DNA from: Sinimarinibacterium arenosum | GTDB lineage: Bacteria > Pseudomonadota > Gammaproteobacteria > Nevskiales > Nevskiaceae | Reading direction: 5' to 3' | DNA length: 64,000 bases | NCBI RefSeq assembly: GCF_005047655.1 | Contig: NZ_SUKF01000005.1 | Coordinates: 310,001-374,000, forward strand | Translations under genes and position numbers: made by a program | Shown: in pieces, positions 16,200 through 23,878 of the stretch | How positions within the stretch are numbered: the first letter of the stretch is position 1 | Layout: every line of letters begins with the position of its first letter | Notes under the pieces: generated by a model | What the model was told of the DNA's origin: nothing | Databases searched by the model: none | Seen by the model: the letters and a program-made list of their open reading frames with translations, nothing else

Positions 16200-16220
16200 T
16201 TTGTATCATCTGCCTGTCAT
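16200..16220. promoter_or_regulatory. Copy 2 of the 21-bp motif, in the M28/AraC divergent region
   Basis: TTTGTAT at 16200-16206, four bases, TGCCT at 16211-16215, one base, TCAT at 16217-16220. It matches copy 1 at 14456-14476 at all 16 defined positions. It lies about 93-113 bases upstream of the minus-strand M28 gene and directly before the ATG at 16221 of the AraC-family gene, a position suited to autoregulation. Confidence 0.5.
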
Positions 16221-17087
16221 ATGACGGTGGCACCGCACACGCAGCCGACCCCCATCACGCCCATGTCCACCCGCAAGAACGACGCCGAGGAACACCCCGC
16301 ACCGCAGGGCGTCACGATCTATTACTGGCCGTGCAGCCTGGTGCTGCTCGCACGTTCGCTGCTGCTGGACCGGCCAACCGGCCCCCTGTCGGCAACGCTG
16401 CGCATCGCCTGTGCGAAGCCCTATTTCATCGAGGTGAACGGACAGCAATTACAGACGCGCGCGTCGCTGGTCGCGCCCAAGGCCGAGCGCAAGCGCATCT
16501 TCGCGGTCGACAGTGAAGTGGCGCTGTTCTACCTGCCGCTGGACATGCCCGAATATGCCGGTGTGCGCGCGGTGCTGGGCGACGCGTCGCTGGTGGAATT
16601 GCCGATCGAGATTTTCGAGCCGTTCATTCCGCGCCTGCAGCGCGCGATGCGGGAAGTGGTGTCGCCGCAGGAGATCAAGGATATCGTCGCGCAGGTCGTC
16701 GCTGCGATGACGCGCTACGCACCCGCGACCCGCACCGCCCCGGCGCAACAGGACGAGCGCGTGCTGAAAGCCTGCAGGGTGCTCGATGAGATGCCGCTGC
16801 GCGATGTCAGCCTCGAAGCTGTTGCTCGCCAGGTTCATCTGTCGTCGTCGCGTCTGCGCGATCTGTTCAAACAACAGACCGGCTTCACCATCGGAGACTA
16901 CGCACGCTGGCGTGCCGTCTGGCGTGCGGCGCTGCTGTGGCAGCGGGGCCTGACGATCACGCGGGTTGCCGAGGAAGCCGGCTTTCACGATCTGGCGCAT
17001 GCCGACCGCGCATTCAATCAGGTGTTCGGCATGAACCCGTCGTCAGTCATCGATCCCAAGTTCGTCACGCTCGTGAGCTGCGAGTAG
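16221..17087 (+). CDS. AraC-family transcriptional regulator
   Basis: The C-terminal 100 residues form the AraC double helix-turn-helix: VSLEAVARQVHLSSSRLRDLFKQ, then ITRVAEEAGFHDLAHADRAFNQVFGMNPS. The N-terminal part is a beta-rich sensing domain without a named match. The start is uncertain: ATG codons at 16179, 16221 and 16263 are all in frame and none has a clear Shine-Dalgarno; 16221 is a compromise. It is divergent from the lipoprotein M28 gene and likely controls the hydrolase cluster at 11581-16107. Confidence 0.85.
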   Translation: MTVAPHTQPTPITPMSTRKNDAEEHPAPQGVTIYYWPCSLVLLARSLLLDRPTGPLSATLRIACAKPYFIEVNGQQLQTRASLVAPKAERKRIFAVDSEVALFYLPLDMPEYAGVRAVLGDASLVELPIEIFEPFIPRLQRAMREVVSPQEIKDIVAQVVAAMTRYAPATRTAPAQQDERVLKACRVLDEMPLRDVSLEAVARQVHLSSSRLRDLFKQQTGFTIGDYARWRAVWRAALLWQRGLTITRVAEEAGFHDLAHADRAFNQVFGMNPSSVIDPKFVTLVSCE

Positions 17088-17115
17088 GCCGGCGCCACGC
17101 CCGCAGCGCGAAACA

Positions 17116-17931
17116 TCACGCTTCGTCCACCCGCGGCCAGCGCGAGGAATCGATGGTCTGCCGATACGCATGCCAGGTCGCGTGCCCGAGCAGCGGCAGC
17201 AACACGATGAAGCCGAGATAACCGGTCAGCATGCCGAGCAGCACGCACCCGACAATCACTCCCGCCCAGACCACCATCGCCGGCTTGTTGCGCAACACCG
17301 CGTTGACGCTGGTCACAACGGCGGTCACGGTGTCGACCTTGCGGCACATCAGCATCGGCAGTGAGAACGCACTGACGGCAAACACGATGGCGCAGAACAA
17401 GGCGCCGACACTGCTGCCGATGCCCAGAAACCAGAGCATGTCCTTCAGCGCCGGCTTGCCGGTTTCCGGAAAGAACACGTGAATGATGGTCGCGGCGCGT
17501 GCCCAGACCAGAAACACCACAGTCAGGATCACGGCAAAGACCATCGCATTGCCGATCTGCCGTTTGGCGTCGATCAGACTCTGGCGCACGCTGACGTCCC
17601 GTCCACGCTCCACCTGCATGCTGATCGAATACAGCGTCAGCGCCAGCCATGGCCCCATGAATACGAAGCCAGTAATCAGGCCCAGATACAGACCCAGTTC
17701 GCCCCAGGACCACGTCATTGCGGTGATGCCGACACTCAGCACGAACATGATCACGCCGAAAGTGAGACTTTGCCGCGGCGCTGCGCGCAGATCGCGCCAT
17801 CCGAGCTTGATCCAGCCAAACGCGGCGTTGAGCGGAAGCTGGCGACAGGGCGCCACAAACGGCAGCGGCTCGTCGCTCTGCGCTGTCGAATCGCCTGTCC
17901 GCTGCTGCGGTTCTGGTGACGATAGTGTCAT
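17116..17931 (-). CDS. DUF2189 multi-pass membrane protein
   Basis: A 271-residue integral membrane protein with about six hydrophobic helices (for example LTFGVIMFVLSVGITAMTW, MVFAVILTVVFLVWA, VVWAGVIVGCVLLGMLTGYLG). The motif GWIKLGWRDLRAAPRQSL before the first helix and LPLLGHATWHAYR at the end are typical of DUF2189. Function of the family is unknown. It is convergent with the AraC gene (28-base gap) and monocistronic. Confidence 0.85.
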   Translation of the reverse strand: MTLSSPEPQQRTGDSTAQSDEPLPFVAPCRQLPLNAAFGWIKLGWRDLRAAPRQSLTFGVIMFVLSVGITAMTWSWGELGLYLGLITGFVFMGPWLALTLYSISMQVERGRDVSVRQSLIDAKRQIGNAMVFAVILTVVFLVWARAATIIHVFFPETGKPALKDMLWFLGIGSSVGALFCAIVFAVSAFSLPMLMCRKVDTVTAVVTSVNAVLRNKPAMVVWAGVIVGCVLLGMLTGYLGFIVLLPLLGHATWHAYRQTIDSSRWPRVDEA

Positions 17932-18028
17932 GGCGTCTCCTCACGCCTGGTTTGTGCTGTTATGCGATATCGTCCGGGCCGCCGTCAATGCGTAACCCCA
18001 TGCCGCCCGTACCGCTGGAGCCTGTGTA

Positions 18029-18232
18029 ATGAGCGTTGCGTCGATGCTGTGGAGCGTGCTGTTCGGATCGATCGGGTTCGGCTATTTCCTGTACGGCAAG
18101 AAGCAGGCTGCGATGGTTCCGCTGGTGTGCGGCCTGCTGTTGATGGTGTTTCCGTTCGGCGTGTCGAACCCCTACTGGATGGTCGCCGTTGGCGCTACCT
18201 TGATGGCGATTCCGTACTTCTATCGATCTTGA
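18029..18232 (+). CDS. Small two- to three-helix membrane protein
   Basis: A 67-residue, almost wholly hydrophobic protein: helix 1 residues 5-22, helix 2 residues 27-45, helix 3 residues 48-63, with a short basic GKKQ loop between the first two. Similar small proteins are often labelled amino acid transport protein without functional support. It lies alone between the DUF2189 gene and a GNAT gene. Confidence 0.65.
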   Translation: MSVASMLWSVLFGSIGFGYFLYGKKQAAMVPLVCGLLLMVFPFGVSNPYWMVAVGATLMAIPYFYRS

Positions 18233-18304
18233 TGCGATCGCTTCAGGTCATTCCACGCACCATGCGTGTACAAAATTTGCAGCAGTCCAGTCCATATTTC
18301 AGCC

Positions 18305-18778
18305 ATGAACCTTCGCCGCTATAAAAACGATGACCTTGAAGCGGTCGCGCAGCTGTATACCGAATCGATCCACACGAATGCAGCGTCACACTACGACGTC
18401 GCGCAACGCGGAGCCTGGGCCCCGCGCCCACCCGATCTGGACATCTGGCGTCGGCGCATGGCGACATTGCAGATGCTGCTCGCCGAGGAAGACGGACGGC
18501 TTTGCGGCATGCTCGGTTATGAAGACAATGGCCACATCGACCTGCTGTTCACGGCGCCGGGGTGTGCCCGTCGCGGGGTCGCATCGGCGCTCTATTGCGC
18601 TGCGGAGTCGGCCTTGGCGGCGCAAGGGCTTAATGAATTGTTTACCGAAGCCAGCCTGGTCGCCCATCCGTTCTTCCTGCGCCAGGGCTTTGAAGTTGTA
18701 GAGGCGCAGCGAATCAACTGTCGTGGGGTTGTCTTGCCGCGATTTGCGATGCGTAAGCGGCTTGCCCCATGCCCCTGA
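18305..18778 (+). CDS. GNAT-family N-acetyltransferase
   Basis: A 157-residue protein with GNAT elements in order: LRRYKNDDLEAVAQLYTESI (beta1-alpha1), GMLGYEDNGHIDLLFTAP (beta4-beta5), the acetyl-CoA loop CARRGVASALYCAA (R-x-x-G-x-A) and HPFFLRQGFEVV near the end. It acetylates an unknown small molecule or protein in the cytoplasm. ATG 18305 is chosen because it begins directly at the first strand (MNLRRYK); a start at 18266 would add 13 residues with no match. Confidence 0.85.
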   Translation: MNLRRYKNDDLEAVAQLYTESIHTNAASHYDVAQRGAWAPRPPDLDIWRRRMATLQMLLAEEDGRLCGMLGYEDNGHIDLLFTAPGCARRGVASALYCAAESALAAQGLNELFTEASLVAHPFFLRQGFEVVEAQRINCRGVVLPRFAMRKRLAPCP

Positions 18779-18901
18779 CGTCCTTGGGCCTCCCCGACAC
18801 CACTCAGCACTCCGGGGCGCGCCGCTGGACGGCGCATGCCGCTCAACTGAAGGAAGTGCGCCTTACTATTTTGGACATGCCGGCTGCTCAGCTTGTGGAA
18901 G

Positions 18902-19984
18902 ATGAGCCCATTGGCTCTTCCGGGCTCAGGATCGTCAGCCATGCCAAGCTGGAGAGCATTCGCCTTGAAGACAAAGGGCAAAAATTTTGCAGTCGAAGTG
19001 CTGGACGCTCTCAGTGCGCATATTGCGGTACTGGATGCCAGCGGCTGCATCATTGCCGTTAACGAGGCGTGGCGCGCTTTTGCTCGGAGCAATGACGGTG
19101 TCAGCGCAGATTTCTTCATCGGCACCGACTATGTCCAGGCCTGCTGTTCGGCATCGCACCGCGAGGAGGACGACACCGCGAAGCGCACCGCTGCGGGCAT
19201 CCGCGCCCTGCTGGAGGGCGCCGACGACGAATTCTTGCTGGAATATCCCTGTCACTCACCCGCCGAAAAGCGCTGGTTCATTGTTCGCGCATCGGCATTC
19301 ACCTGGAACGAGCATCGGTTTGTAGTCGTCGCCCATGAAAACATCACTGCGCGCAAGCAGGCCGAGATCGGCTTGCACGCGGCCAAGCAGGAGCTTGAGC
19401 AGACCAATCGCCTGCTGTCGCACGCACTTGAGCGTGAAACCCTGCTCGCACGGACGGATGCACTGACCGAGCTTCAGAATCGGCGTTACTTCATGGAGCT
19501 GGCCCGGCTGGAATTTGCTGCCGCAGAGCGTTACCAGCAAACCTTGTCGATCGCGCTCCTCGATATCGACCGATTCAAGCGAGTCAACGATCTCTATGGG
19601 CACCAGCAGGGCGATCAGGTCCTGAAACGGATGGCGGCCATCCTGCGTCGCGAGATACGTCAATCCGATCTTTCCGCACGTTTTGGCGGTGAAGAGTTCA
19701 TTGTGCTGCTGCGCAATACCGATGCGCGCGATGCGATGCATCAACTGGACCGCCTGCGGACGCAGATCGAGGCGGCCGAGATTCCCGCGGCAAAGCAAGC
19801 GATTCGCATCACCGTCAGTATCGGCGTGGCGGAGAGACAGGCGTCAGACTCCCTGGATACCCTCATCGGCCGCGCCGATGCAGCGCTGTATCGCGCCAAG
19901 GCCAACGGTCGCAATTGCACGATCCTGGCTGATGCGCTTTCACCTGTCTTTGCGACAACGGAACCGACCGAACCGGAGTTCTGA
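18902..19984 (+). CDS. PAS-GGDEF diguanylate cyclase, cytoplasmic
   Basis: There is no membrane segment. Residues about 30-145 form a PAS-type sensor (IAVLDASGCIIAVNEAWRAF, then a PAC-like FVVVAHENITARKQAE), followed by a coiled-coil linker and a GGDEF domain with active-site GGEEF and I-site RQSD five residues before it. It should synthesise cyclic di-GMP under control of a small-molecule or redox signal. The exact start is unsure (18902 or 18941); a TTG at 18893 is also in frame. Monocistronic. Confidence 0.88.
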   Translation: MSPLALPGSGSSAMPSWRAFALKTKGKNFAVEVLDALSAHIAVLDASGCIIAVNEAWRAFARSNDGVSADFFIGTDYVQACCSASHREEDDTAKRTAAGIRALLEGADDEFLLEYPCHSPAEKRWFIVRASAFTWNEHRFVVVAHENITARKQAEIGLHAAKQELEQTNRLLSHALERETLLARTDALTELQNRRYFMELARLEFAAAERYQQTLSIALLDIDRFKRVNDLYGHQQGDQVLKRMAAILRREIRQSDLSARFGGEEFIVLLRNTDARDAMHQLDRLRTQIEAAEIPAAKQAIRITVSIGVAERQASDSLDTLIGRADAALYRAKANGRNCTILADALSPVFATTEPTEPEF

Positions 19985-20151
19985 AGCAACACTGGATCTG
20001 AGAGCTGCACTGCCCAGGGCGGCACGTCGCTTCGGGGGCACGCGACGGGCTCCGTAGTCGGTCCAGCTCAAACTTTCATGCATCCGGATCAGGTCAGCAG
20101 CGCAGTGAGACTGCACCTTAAGGACTCAGACATTGAGACTGAGAGGCACGC

Positions 20152-20583
20152 ATGACGCCGCAACAACTTTCCGATCGCTTGGAGATCCAGGACACCCTGG
20201 TACGCTATTGCCACGCGGTGGACCGACGCGACTGGCCTGCATTCGAAGCCGTGTTCACGGACGACGCGCTGCTCGATTTCACCGCATTTGGCGGGCCGCG
20301 CGGGAATCGCAGCGAGATGGCCCGCTATCTGGAGTCCGTCATCGCGACAATGCAGGGCACGCAGCACACGATCTCGACCTCGCTGGTCGAGCTGGCCGGC
20401 GACACCGCGACTGCGCGCACCGCCGCACAGGTCATGATGATCAGTGCCACCGAGGGTTGCGGCAGCCATGTGCTGTTCGTGGGACTGTGGTATCGCGACC
20501 GTCTGCGCAGGACAGCGCAGGGCTGGCGCATCTTCGAGCGTGTGCAGGAATTCGGCTGGGTGCACAACGCCCCGCCCGCTTGA
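20152..20583 (+). CDS. NTF2-like (SnoaL_4-type) protein
   Basis: A 143-residue protein whose pattern LEIQDTLVRYCHAVDRRDWPAFEAVFTDDALLDF is typical of SnoaL_4/scytalone-dehydratase-like cone-fold proteins, with Tyr, Asp and His in the presumed pocket. It ends in GWRIFERVQEFGWVHN. Such proteins serve as dehydratases, isomerases or hydroxylase partners. It lies 71 bases from the convergent TetR gene and outside its operon, so the link to the esterase cluster is only positional. Confidence 0.8.
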   Translation: MTPQQLSDRLEIQDTLVRYCHAVDRRDWPAFEAVFTDDALLDFTAFGGPRGNRSEMARYLESVIATMQGTQHTISTSLVELAGDTATARTAAQVMMISATEGCGSHVLFVGLWYRDRLRRTAQGWRIFERVQEFGWVHNAPPA

Positions 20584-20654
20584 TGCAAGCTGTATCAGGC
20601 GATGACACGTGCCACTGGCCGGCCCGCAAGCAGCTGGCCGCACCCCGCAAAAAA

Positions 20655-21314
20655 CTAGTGGGCTGGCATCACGCCGACAATACGCCGCGCGTACTCGGCA
20701 AACACTTCGCCCACCTGCTCCGGGGTGCGACCCAGGTCCGGCGTATACCAGTACGACACGCGCAGACCCATACCGCCGATGGCGCGTAACGCCAGATAGG
20801 TATCCGGCACATCAAACACACCTTGCTGGATGCCGCGTTCGATGACGTCGACCAGCAAGCGTTCCGACTGCGCGCGCAAAGCCAGAATCGGCGCGGCCAT
20901 CGCCTCCGACAGCGCATGCAGCTCGGCGGTGGCGACCACCGCGAGCATCGAATAATCGCAATGTGAGACCACATGCGCCCGCACCAGCGCGCTGAGCTGT
21001 TCGCGCGGATCCGGCTGCGCCGTCATCAGCGCGTCACGCAGGCGACGGTAATGATCGTCATGCGCGAGCTGGATGATCTCGGCCAGCACGTGCTCCTTCG
21101 AGGGGTAGTGCGCGTACAGCGTCGTTGCCTGGGCCTTGGCCTCGGAACAGATGTCCCGCACCGAGGTGCCGCCGTAACCGCGGTCGGCAAACAGGCGCAG
21201 GGCAGCGCTCAGGATGCGCCCACGCGCACCCTTGGGTGTGACGCCGGGCGGCAGGGCGGTTTCGACGGTCGCGATCCGGCGGTGGTTCTCGCGCGATGCA
21301 GCGGCTTTGGTCAT
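20655..21314 (-). CDS. TetR/AcrR-family transcriptional regulator
   Basis: A 219-residue protein beginning MTKAAAS; 21314 is preferred to 21371 because the extra residues do not resemble the family. The N-terminal helix-turn-helix is ILSAALRLFADRGYGGTSVRDICSEAKAQATTLYAHYPSKEHVLAEI, canonical for TetR. The C-terminal domain (residues 90-219) binds an unknown ligand. It is divergent from the alpha/beta hydrolase-esterase-TonB receptor operon, with two related palindromes in the gap (21320-21333 and 21398-21411), so it most likely represses both itself and that operon. Confidence 0.9.
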   Translation of the reverse strand: MTKAAASRENHRRIATVETALPPGVTPKGARGRILSAALRLFADRGYGGTSVRDICSEAKAQATTLYAHYPSKEHVLAEIIQLAHDDHYRRLRDALMTAQPDPREQLSALVRAHVVSHCDYSMLAVVATAELHALSEAMAAPILALRAQSERLLVDVIERGIQQGVFDVPDTYLALRAIGGMGLRVSYWYTPDLGRTPEQVGEVFAEYARRIVGVMPAH

Positions 21315-21319
21315 TTGCC

Positions 21320-21333
21320 AACAATCGTTTGAT
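21320..21333. promoter_or_regulatory. Candidate TetR operator, imperfect copy
   Basis: AACAATCGTTTGAT matches the perfect palindrome at 21398-21411 in 12 of 14 positions. It lies 6 bases upstream of the TetR start codon, where binding would block translation-proximal transcription of the regulator gene. Confidence 0.5.
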
Positions 21334-21397
21334 TGGGTTCCGGCCCAATTCTCTATTGTCCATTCCTTCAAATCAATTTATATTCCATGAAAATCAC

Positions 21398-21411
21398 AAC
21401 AAACGTTTGTT
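21398..21411. promoter_or_regulatory. Candidate TetR operator, perfect 14-bp palindrome
   Basis: AACAAACGTTTGTT is a perfect inverted repeat in an AT-rich stretch 50 bases before the alpha/beta hydrolase start codon. Together with the imperfect copy near the TetR start it forms the expected divergent-operator pair (centres 78 bases apart). Confidence 0.65.
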
Positions 21412-21460
21412 ATATTTTCTGTCGCGGCCGGCGCGGTCGCGCTTCTGTCCGGGGGCTGCA

Positions 21461-22276
21461 ATGCCAGTATTGAAAGCGGATCACGGCGAGCTGCACTACG
21501 AGCGGGCTGGCTCGGGGCCGGCGCTGCTGCTGATCCATGGGCTGGGCAGCAGCAGTCGCGACTGGGCGCCGCAGCTCGAAGCCTTTTCTGCCAACCACAC
21601 CGTCATTGCGCCCGACCTGCGCGGTCACGGCCGCACCCCTGGTGCCCGCGGTCGCTTTTCCCTGCGCGGCTTTGCCGAAGACGTCGCGGCAATCATGGCC
21701 GATGCCGGCTTTGCCGACGCCGACGTGGTTGGCCTGTCGCTGGGCGGCGCGGTCGCGTTCCAGCTCGCCGTCGACTATCCCGAGCGGGTCCGCTCCCTGA
21801 CGATCGTCAACAGCAGCCCGAGCTTCGTTCCCAGGACACGGCGCGAACATCTGATGGTGCTGCAGCGGCTCCTGGTCATCCGACTGCTGGGCATGCGGCG
21901 CATGGGCCAGATCCTCGCCCCACGGCTGTTCCCGGACAACGCCGCCCTGCGGGATCTGTTCGTCGAACAGTATGCGCAGAACAGGAAGTCGGACTATCTG
22001 GCGACACTGAAGGCACTGGTCGGCTGGAGCGTGGCCGAACGCCTGCCGGACATCACCTGCCCGACACTGGTGGTCAGCGCCGACCAGGACTACACCCCGG
22101 TTGCAGACAAGCAGGCCTACGTCGATCAGATTCCGCAGGCACGCCTGGCCGTCATCGCCAACGCGCATCACGCCGTGACCGCCGAGCGACCCGACGCCTT
22201 CAACTGCGAGCTCGGCGAATTCCTGAAAGGCAAGCGTGCCGGACGCTCGACGAAGACCGCTGGAGAGAACGCATGA
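21461..22276 (+). CDS. Alpha/beta-fold hydrolase
   Basis: A 271-residue cytoplasmic protein. ATG 21461 starts at the family's first strand (LHYERAGSGPALLLIHGLGSS). The oxyanion motif is HGLGSSSRDW, the nucleophile elbow is GLSLGG (Ser), the acid is in VVSADQDYTP and His is in ANAHHAVTAERP. Similar to 3-oxoadipate enol-lactonase/carboxylesterase-type hydrolases, substrate unknown. It is the first gene of the operon; its stop overlaps the next start by four bases (ATGA). Confidence 0.87.
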   Translation: MPVLKADHGELHYERAGSGPALLLIHGLGSSSRDWAPQLEAFSANHTVIAPDLRGHGRTPGARGRFSLRGFAEDVAAIMADAGFADADVVGLSLGGAVAFQLAVDYPERVRSLTIVNSSPSFVPRTRREHLMVLQRLLVIRLLGMRRMGQILAPRLFPDNAALRDLFVEQYAQNRKSDYLATLKALVGWSVAERLPDITCPTLVVSADQDYTPVADKQAYVDQIPQARLAVIANAHHAVTAERPDAFNCELGEFLKGKRAGRSTKTAGENA

Positions 22277-23784
22277 GATCACGCCGAGCCACGCTAGCCA
22301 CGGTGCTGCTGACCCTTGCGACCTGGAGTGGCACTGCCACTCCGGCGACACCACCCTCCGGACCGATCACGACACGGAGCGGCGACATCCAGGGCCATGC
22401 GTCAGGCGCTGTCACCCGCTACCTGGGCATCCCCTTTGCGGCACCTCCAACCGGTGCGCTGCGCTGGCACCCGCCACAGCTACCGACGCCCTGGACCGGC
22501 GTGCGTGTCGCCGATCACTACGGATCCGCGTGCGCACAGATCGGGGGTTACTTCGCCAGCAACGACGAACAGACCTTCGACAAACCCTACGGCGACGAGG
22601 ACTGTCTCTATCTGAATGTCTGGGCGCCGACAAACGCCGCAAAGCCGCGACCGGTTCTGATCTACATCCACGGTGGCTCGGGCATCTATGGCACCGCCTC
22701 GCTGCCGTTGTACGAAGCAACCCGACTGGCGGAAGGCCTCAATGCCGTTGTCGTCAGTCTGAACTACCGACTTGGCGTCCTCGGCAACGATCCACTGGCG
22801 CGACTGCACGGCGACGACGCACCGAGCCTCGCGCTGCTCGACCAGCTCCAGGCCCTACGCTGGGTCAAGGACAACATCTCGGGGTTCGACGGCGACCCGA
22901 GCAATGTAACCGTCATGGGGTACTCCGCGGGCGCCGTGTCGATCTGGGCCATGCTGACTTCGGCCGAGGCCAGCGGCCTCTTTCAAAAGGCCATGATCCT
23001 GTCCGGCATCCCACTGCGCACGCCGCCGGACAAGGCGCGCGCGTACGTCGAGTCCTGGCTGGCGCAGCTGTTGCTGCGTGATGGCCGCATCGACACGATT
23101 GATGCCGCTCCTGCGCAGCTTGCCGCTCTCGGAAACGACGGCATTGATGAATTTCTGGCGACCCGGAGTTCCGCGGATCTGATTGAAGCCGGACGCACAC
23201 TCGGACCGTCTCCGGCTGAACCGGATACTGATGTCCAGATCATCAACAAGGTGCCAACGCTCTTTGGATCGGTGGCCAATGAAGCCAGCATGTTGCTGGT
23301 CAAGCGATACAGCACCTTGGACGCGCGTCAGATCTGGGCCCTGATCAACAGCAGCCGCAACGACCTGGGTGCCACGGATTTCTTCACACCCTGGTCGTAT
23401 CTCAAATTTCGCATCGCCAGCTTCTTCGTCAACCGGAAGCTGCATGCGTTGGTGAACGCAGGTGCTGACCGTGTCGCCGCCGAACACGTACCGGTGTATC
23501 GCTACGCGTTTGATTGGGACGCCATTCCGCAACCGTGGCGCAAGGCCTTTGGCGCCTACCACGGTCTCGACGTCCCTTTCATCTTCGGCAACTTTCCCGC
23601 CGACGAACCGAACTTCACCCGCTTCTCGTGGACGCCGGAAACCGGTGAGGTCCGCGCGAAGATGCATCAGGCGTTCGTGGATTCATTTCGCGGCTTCATC
23701 GAGACCGCTGATCCCAATCAGTACGCAAGCACCATCCATTGGCAACGCTGGGATGAAGGGGCGCCCTACACGCTGATCCGCTGA
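22273..23784 (+). CDS. Exported type-B carboxylesterase 1
   Basis: A 503-residue protein with signal peptide (ATLATVLLTLATWSGTATPA). Family signatures: RYLGIPFAAPPTGALRW, EDCLYLNVWAP, oxyanion YIHGGSGIYG and nucleophile Ser218 in GYSAGA. The C-terminal catalytic His is in GAYHGLDVPFIFGN. It hydrolyses carboxylic esters, probably in the periplasm. It is translationally coupled to the upstream alpha/beta hydrolase and about 40 percent similar by eye to the next esterase, indicating a tandem duplication. Confidence 0.92.
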   Translation: MRSRRATLATVLLTLATWSGTATPATPPSGPITTRSGDIQGHASGAVTRYLGIPFAAPPTGALRWHPPQLPTPWTGVRVADHYGSACAQIGGYFASNDEQTFDKPYGDEDCLYLNVWAPTNAAKPRPVLIYIHGGSGIYGTASLPLYEATRLAEGLNAVVVSLNYRLGVLGNDPLARLHGDDAPSLALLDQLQALRWVKDNISGFDGDPSNVTVMGYSAGAVSIWAMLTSAEASGLFQKAMILSGIPLRTPPDKARAYVESWLAQLLLRDGRIDTIDAAPAQLAALGNDGIDEFLATRSSADLIEAGRTLGPSPAEPDTDVQIINKVPTLFGSVANEASMLLVKRYSTLDARQIWALINSSRNDLGATDFFTPWSYLKFRIASFFVNRKLHALVNAGADRVAAEHVPVYRYAFDWDAIPQPWRKAFGAYHGLDVPFIFGNFPADEPNFTRFSWTPETGEVRAKMHQAFVDSFRGFIETADPNQYASTIHWQRWDEGAPYTLIR

Positions 23785-23821
23785 GCAAGTTCCATAAGAA
23801 ATAGAAGTCTGGAGAGAGAAA

Positions 23822-23878
23822 ATGATGCCCGCCCAAAATGACTTTCAAAGCGAAACCGCCGGAGCCGCGCCATGCTGA
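23822..23878 (+). CDS. Short upstream ORF overlapping esterase 2 start
   Basis: An 18-codon reading frame starting MMPAQND, with GGAGAGAG 6-13 bases before its ATG. Its TGA stop overlaps the esterase 2 start (ATGCTGA at 23872-23878). The layout fits a translational-coupling leader; the peptide itself has no recognisable feature. Confidence 0.35.
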   Translation: MMPAQNDFQSETAGAAPC

